Shown here one piece after another: positions 62,476-64,000 of a DNA stretch of 64,000 nucleotides (its first letter is position 1; each line of letters begins with the position of its first letter). The position numbers and the translations under genes are program-made. The notes beneath the pieces are model-generated. The model was not told where the DNA came from. It was given only the letters and a program-made list of their open reading frames with translations, and made no database searches. Source of the stretch: Glaciecola sp049650345 (lineage in GTDB: Bacteria; Pseudomonadota; Gammaproteobacteria; Enterobacterales; Alteromonadaceae); assembly GCA_049650345.1 (NCBI GenBank), contig JBARZY010000084.1, forward strand, positions 62,001 through 126,000, in the 5' to 3' direction.

Positions 62476-62784
62476 TTGGCTACGAACAAAAGTTTAAATT
62501 GGAAGCTATATTTATTAGGTGCAATTGTTGCAGCGTTGATGATTCAATTAATTAAGCACTATGCGCCTAAGGTAAAAAGTCATTTTTCTCCAGCTGTTAG
62601 GTGCACAACAGTCATGAACTATGAAGGCAGCCAAGAATTCTGTTTGGACGAGCAGTTTCGAATCCCGCTAGACTGTATTTTTGAGGAAGGTAAGCCAAGT
62701 CTTCGGTGCAGCATATTGACCGACCTAGCTGAGCGAAATAAAGGTAAAACAAATAGTACGATTAAAGATGATACAAAAGAATAA
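62476..62784 (+). CDS. Integron cassette 1: membrane-anchored cysteine-containing protein, unknown
   Basis: Protein of 102 residues from a TTG start with AGAAGG five bases upstream. One helix (about 12-27) is followed by a probable extracytoplasmic part with four cysteines (43, 56, 67, 78) that could make two disulfides, and a polar tail. No family recognised. Confidence 0.7.
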   Translation: MATNKSLNWKLYLLGAIVAALMIQLIKHYAPKVKSHFSPAVRCTTVMNYEGSQEFCLDEQFRIPLDCIFEEGKPSLRCSILTDLAERNKGKTNSTIKDDTKE

Positions 62785-62802
62785 TGTTTATTTGAGACCA
62801 AA

Positions 62803-62871
62803 ACATAACAAAAGCATGAAGACGGATTTGTCAGAAAAGCGCTGCCAAACCGCTTATGCAAGGTGTTATGC
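62803..62871 (+). repeat. attC site between cassettes 1 and 2
   Basis: Outer arms ACATAAC (62803-62809) and GTTATGC (62865-62871); inner arms GCATGAAG and CTTATGC pair except for one extra G, the extrahelical base typical of attC. Length 69 bases. Confidence 0.88.
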
Positions 62872-62895
62872 TCTATTCAATTAATAAGGATATTT

Positions 62896-63318
62896 ATGGA
62901 TAACGATATTCAGGTTGGCTACTCGTTTGAGAAAGTATGTAAGTTTACTGGAAGTGAACTTCGGGAAATGGCCAGAGCTTGCGGTGACATGAACTTTATT
63001 CATCACGATCTAGAAGCAGCTAAAAGAACTCGGTTCAAAAACTTGATTGGTAGTGGGAGTGCAATCACTAGTTACTTTTCAGCTTTAATTCCGACACATT
63101 TTGCTACAATAGCTCCAATTCTTGGGCTAGAAATGACTCAGAAGTTCCTTGCTCCTATATTTCCGGACACGACGTTATATATGAAATGGCAAGTAAATAA
63201 GATACACACTAAATCAAATAACGACTTGATTGTAGAATTGTATGGAAGCATCACCGACGAGAATGAAGTAATTTGTATATCGTCAACGGCTTCTATTCTG
63301 CTAGTTGATAAAATGTAG
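62896..63318 (+). CDS. Integron cassette 2: MaoC-like hot-dog dehydratase/thioesterase-fold protein
   Basis: Protein of 140 residues. ACGDMNFIHHDLEAAKRTRFKNLIGSG carries the hydratase 2 motif (D-x-N-x-I-H-x-D) of MaoC/(R)-enoyl-CoA hydratases, with the conserved region continuing to the hot-dog helix. It probably acts on acyl-thioesters. AAGGA lies five bases before ATG 62896, inside the cassette. Confidence 0.82.
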   Translation: MDNDIQVGYSFEKVCKFTGSELREMARACGDMNFIHHDLEAAKRTRFKNLIGSGSAITSYFSALIPTHFATIAPILGLEMTQKFLAPIFPDTTLYMKWQVNKIHTKSNNDLIVELYGSITDENEVICISSTASILLVDKM

Positions 63319-63321
63319 CCA

Positions 63322-63403
63322 GCATAACAAACGCATTAACACTCGCTGCGCTTCGCTTGGTATTGTAGCCTACGTATTTTTGCCTGTTATGCGGGCGTTA
63401 TGC
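63322..63403 (+). repeat. attC site between cassettes 2 and 3
   Basis: Outer arms GCATAAC (63322-63328) and GTTATGC (63397-63403) are perfect complements; inner arms CGCATTAACA and TGTTATGCG pair with one unpaired T. The first arm also complements GTTATGC at the start of cassette 2 (62865), so cassette 2 is a coherent unit. Length 82 bases. Confidence 0.92.
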
Positions 63404-63427
63404 CCAATCAGGGAAGAATTTAGCTAC

Positions 63428-64000
63428 ATGAACTTAGTACTTTTTGACTTCGATAAAACCATTATAAATAGGGATACTGGGGCTGCGTACATGAAGTTCA
63501 TGCTTTATCGAAATCCTTTACGTCTGCTGTTTTGTTGTTTGTCATTGCCGATCTCTACGCCATTTTTGTTTCATACGAAGACTAAACATATAGGATTCTC
63601 AATACTTTTATGGTTAGCAACACTTGGAATCAGCGCCAGAAAAATTATTTATCTGCGTAAGTCGTTCATCCGAATGTACCTCAATGACAGCTCAACTATA
63701 ATTTTTAAAGACGCTGTCCAACAACTATTCTTACATTCTTCAAATACAGATGAGGTTGTAGTCGTTAGTGGGGCTTCAGATTGGATGGTCAAAGCTATTT
63801 TTACTCATAATCATTTCCCTAACGTAAAGTTCGCCTGCTCTGAAGAAACCCGCTTTTTCGGTGGCATTATCAGTAAATTTCACTGTTACGCATCTAGAAA
63901 AGTAAAACGTGTTCGCGAACTTTTTGATTTAGAAAAATATGACTTAATTATTGGCTACTCAGACAGTTCAGCAGATATCCCAATACTTAAACTTTGCAAT
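63428..64000 (+). CDS. Integron cassette 3: HAD-family phosphatase resembling PgpC (partial, right edge)
   Basis: 191 codons to the edge without a stop. HAD motif I is LFDFDKTII, motif II VVVSGASDWMV and motif IV GYSDSSADIPIL. Two hydrophobic stretches near residues 30-48 and 55-70, plus the overall order, recall E. coli PgpC, a phosphatidylglycerophosphatase. The match is by eye, so a generic HAD-IB phosphatase remains possible. Confidence 0.75.
   Translation, partial: MNLVLFDFDKTIINRDTGAAYMKFMLYRNPLRLLFCCLSLPISTPFLFHTKTKHIGFSILLWLATLGISARKIIYLRKSFIRMYLNDSSTIIFKDAVQQLFLHSSNTDEVVVVSGASDWMVKAIFTHNHFPNVKFACSEETRFFGGIISKFHCYASRKVKRVRELFDLEKYDLIIGYSDSSADIPILKLCN

Larger units (their letters stand above)
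61238..64000. mobile_element. Chromosomal integron: intI, attI and the first three cassettes (continues past the edge)
   Basis: An IntI-type integrase transcribed leftward, an attachment junction at 62440/62441, and rightward single-gene cassettes separated by attC sites at 62803-62871 and 63322-63403. This is the canonical integron layout. Cassettes occupy 62441-62865, 62866-63397 and 63398 onward. Confidence 0.93.

Noticed and set aside
1..64000. tRNA, rRNA genes or CRISPR arrays
   Set aside because: The gaps between genes were scanned by eye for tRNA arms and regularly spaced repeats; none was convincing. The only tandem repeat is the 12-base one at 42181-42220.

Overview
The window looks like chromosomal DNA of a marine gammaproteobacterium of the Alteromonadales type. 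The reasons are the PrsK/PrsR regulators, a large TonB-dependent receptor next to an S9 peptidase, a tkt-epd-pgk-fba cluster facing metK, MetJ-type operators, PilT/PilU, and the start of a chromosomal integron. The assignment is by gene content only; no database search was possible.

Layout. 1-5891 (minus): prsR (cut by the left edge), prsK, a KAS III-like synthase and a PAS sensor protein whose phospho-acceptor histidine is replaced by serine. 5917-17825: oxyR, then phosphate genes (pit, phoU, pstB, pstA, pstC; no pstS), gcvR-like, and the polyphosphate pair ppk1-ppx. 18149-23958 (plus): TonB-dependent receptor, SAM methyltransferase, secreted S9 peptidase, probably a peptide or nutrient uptake locus. 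24030-29295 (minus): fba, pgk, epd, tkt (central carbon metabolism, probably also erythrose-4-phosphate supply). 29668-36197: metK, an M48 lipoprotein protease, mscS (minus), rsmE, gshB, yqgE, ruvX and small membrane proteins. 36200-41176: exonuclease and a cNMP/CBS/DUF294 protein on minus, divergent from a two-subunit acetate-type symporter on plus.

41303-46098: small hypothetical genes, then a sulfide or thiosulfate handling operon (TauE-like permease, MBL-fold persulfide dioxygenase-like protein, phosphatase-like/SQR fusion). 46134-51066: pilU, pilT, yggS, proC, yggT and a DUF4426 gene. 51065-51246 is a small palindrome-ended repeat element. 51253-56091: yaaA, tal, pgi, a DUF3545 gene and ung. 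56105-61032: thrC, thrB and thrA on minus, preceded by a leader peptide and attenuator not listed among the long ORFs. 61238-64000: integron integrase intI, attI and three cassettes separated by two attC sites; the third cassette runs off the right edge.

The most informative regions are (i) the threonine operon control region, where a MetJ-like operator lies inside the promoter and a leader peptide with Ile, Met and Thr codons sits ahead of a full antiterminator/terminator pair; (ii) the integron platform, whose cassette borders check out by internal complementarity; (iii) the His-less, cysteine-rich sensor directly downstream of oxyR; and (iv) a 182-bp element with 25-bp perfect inverted ends between two convergent genes.
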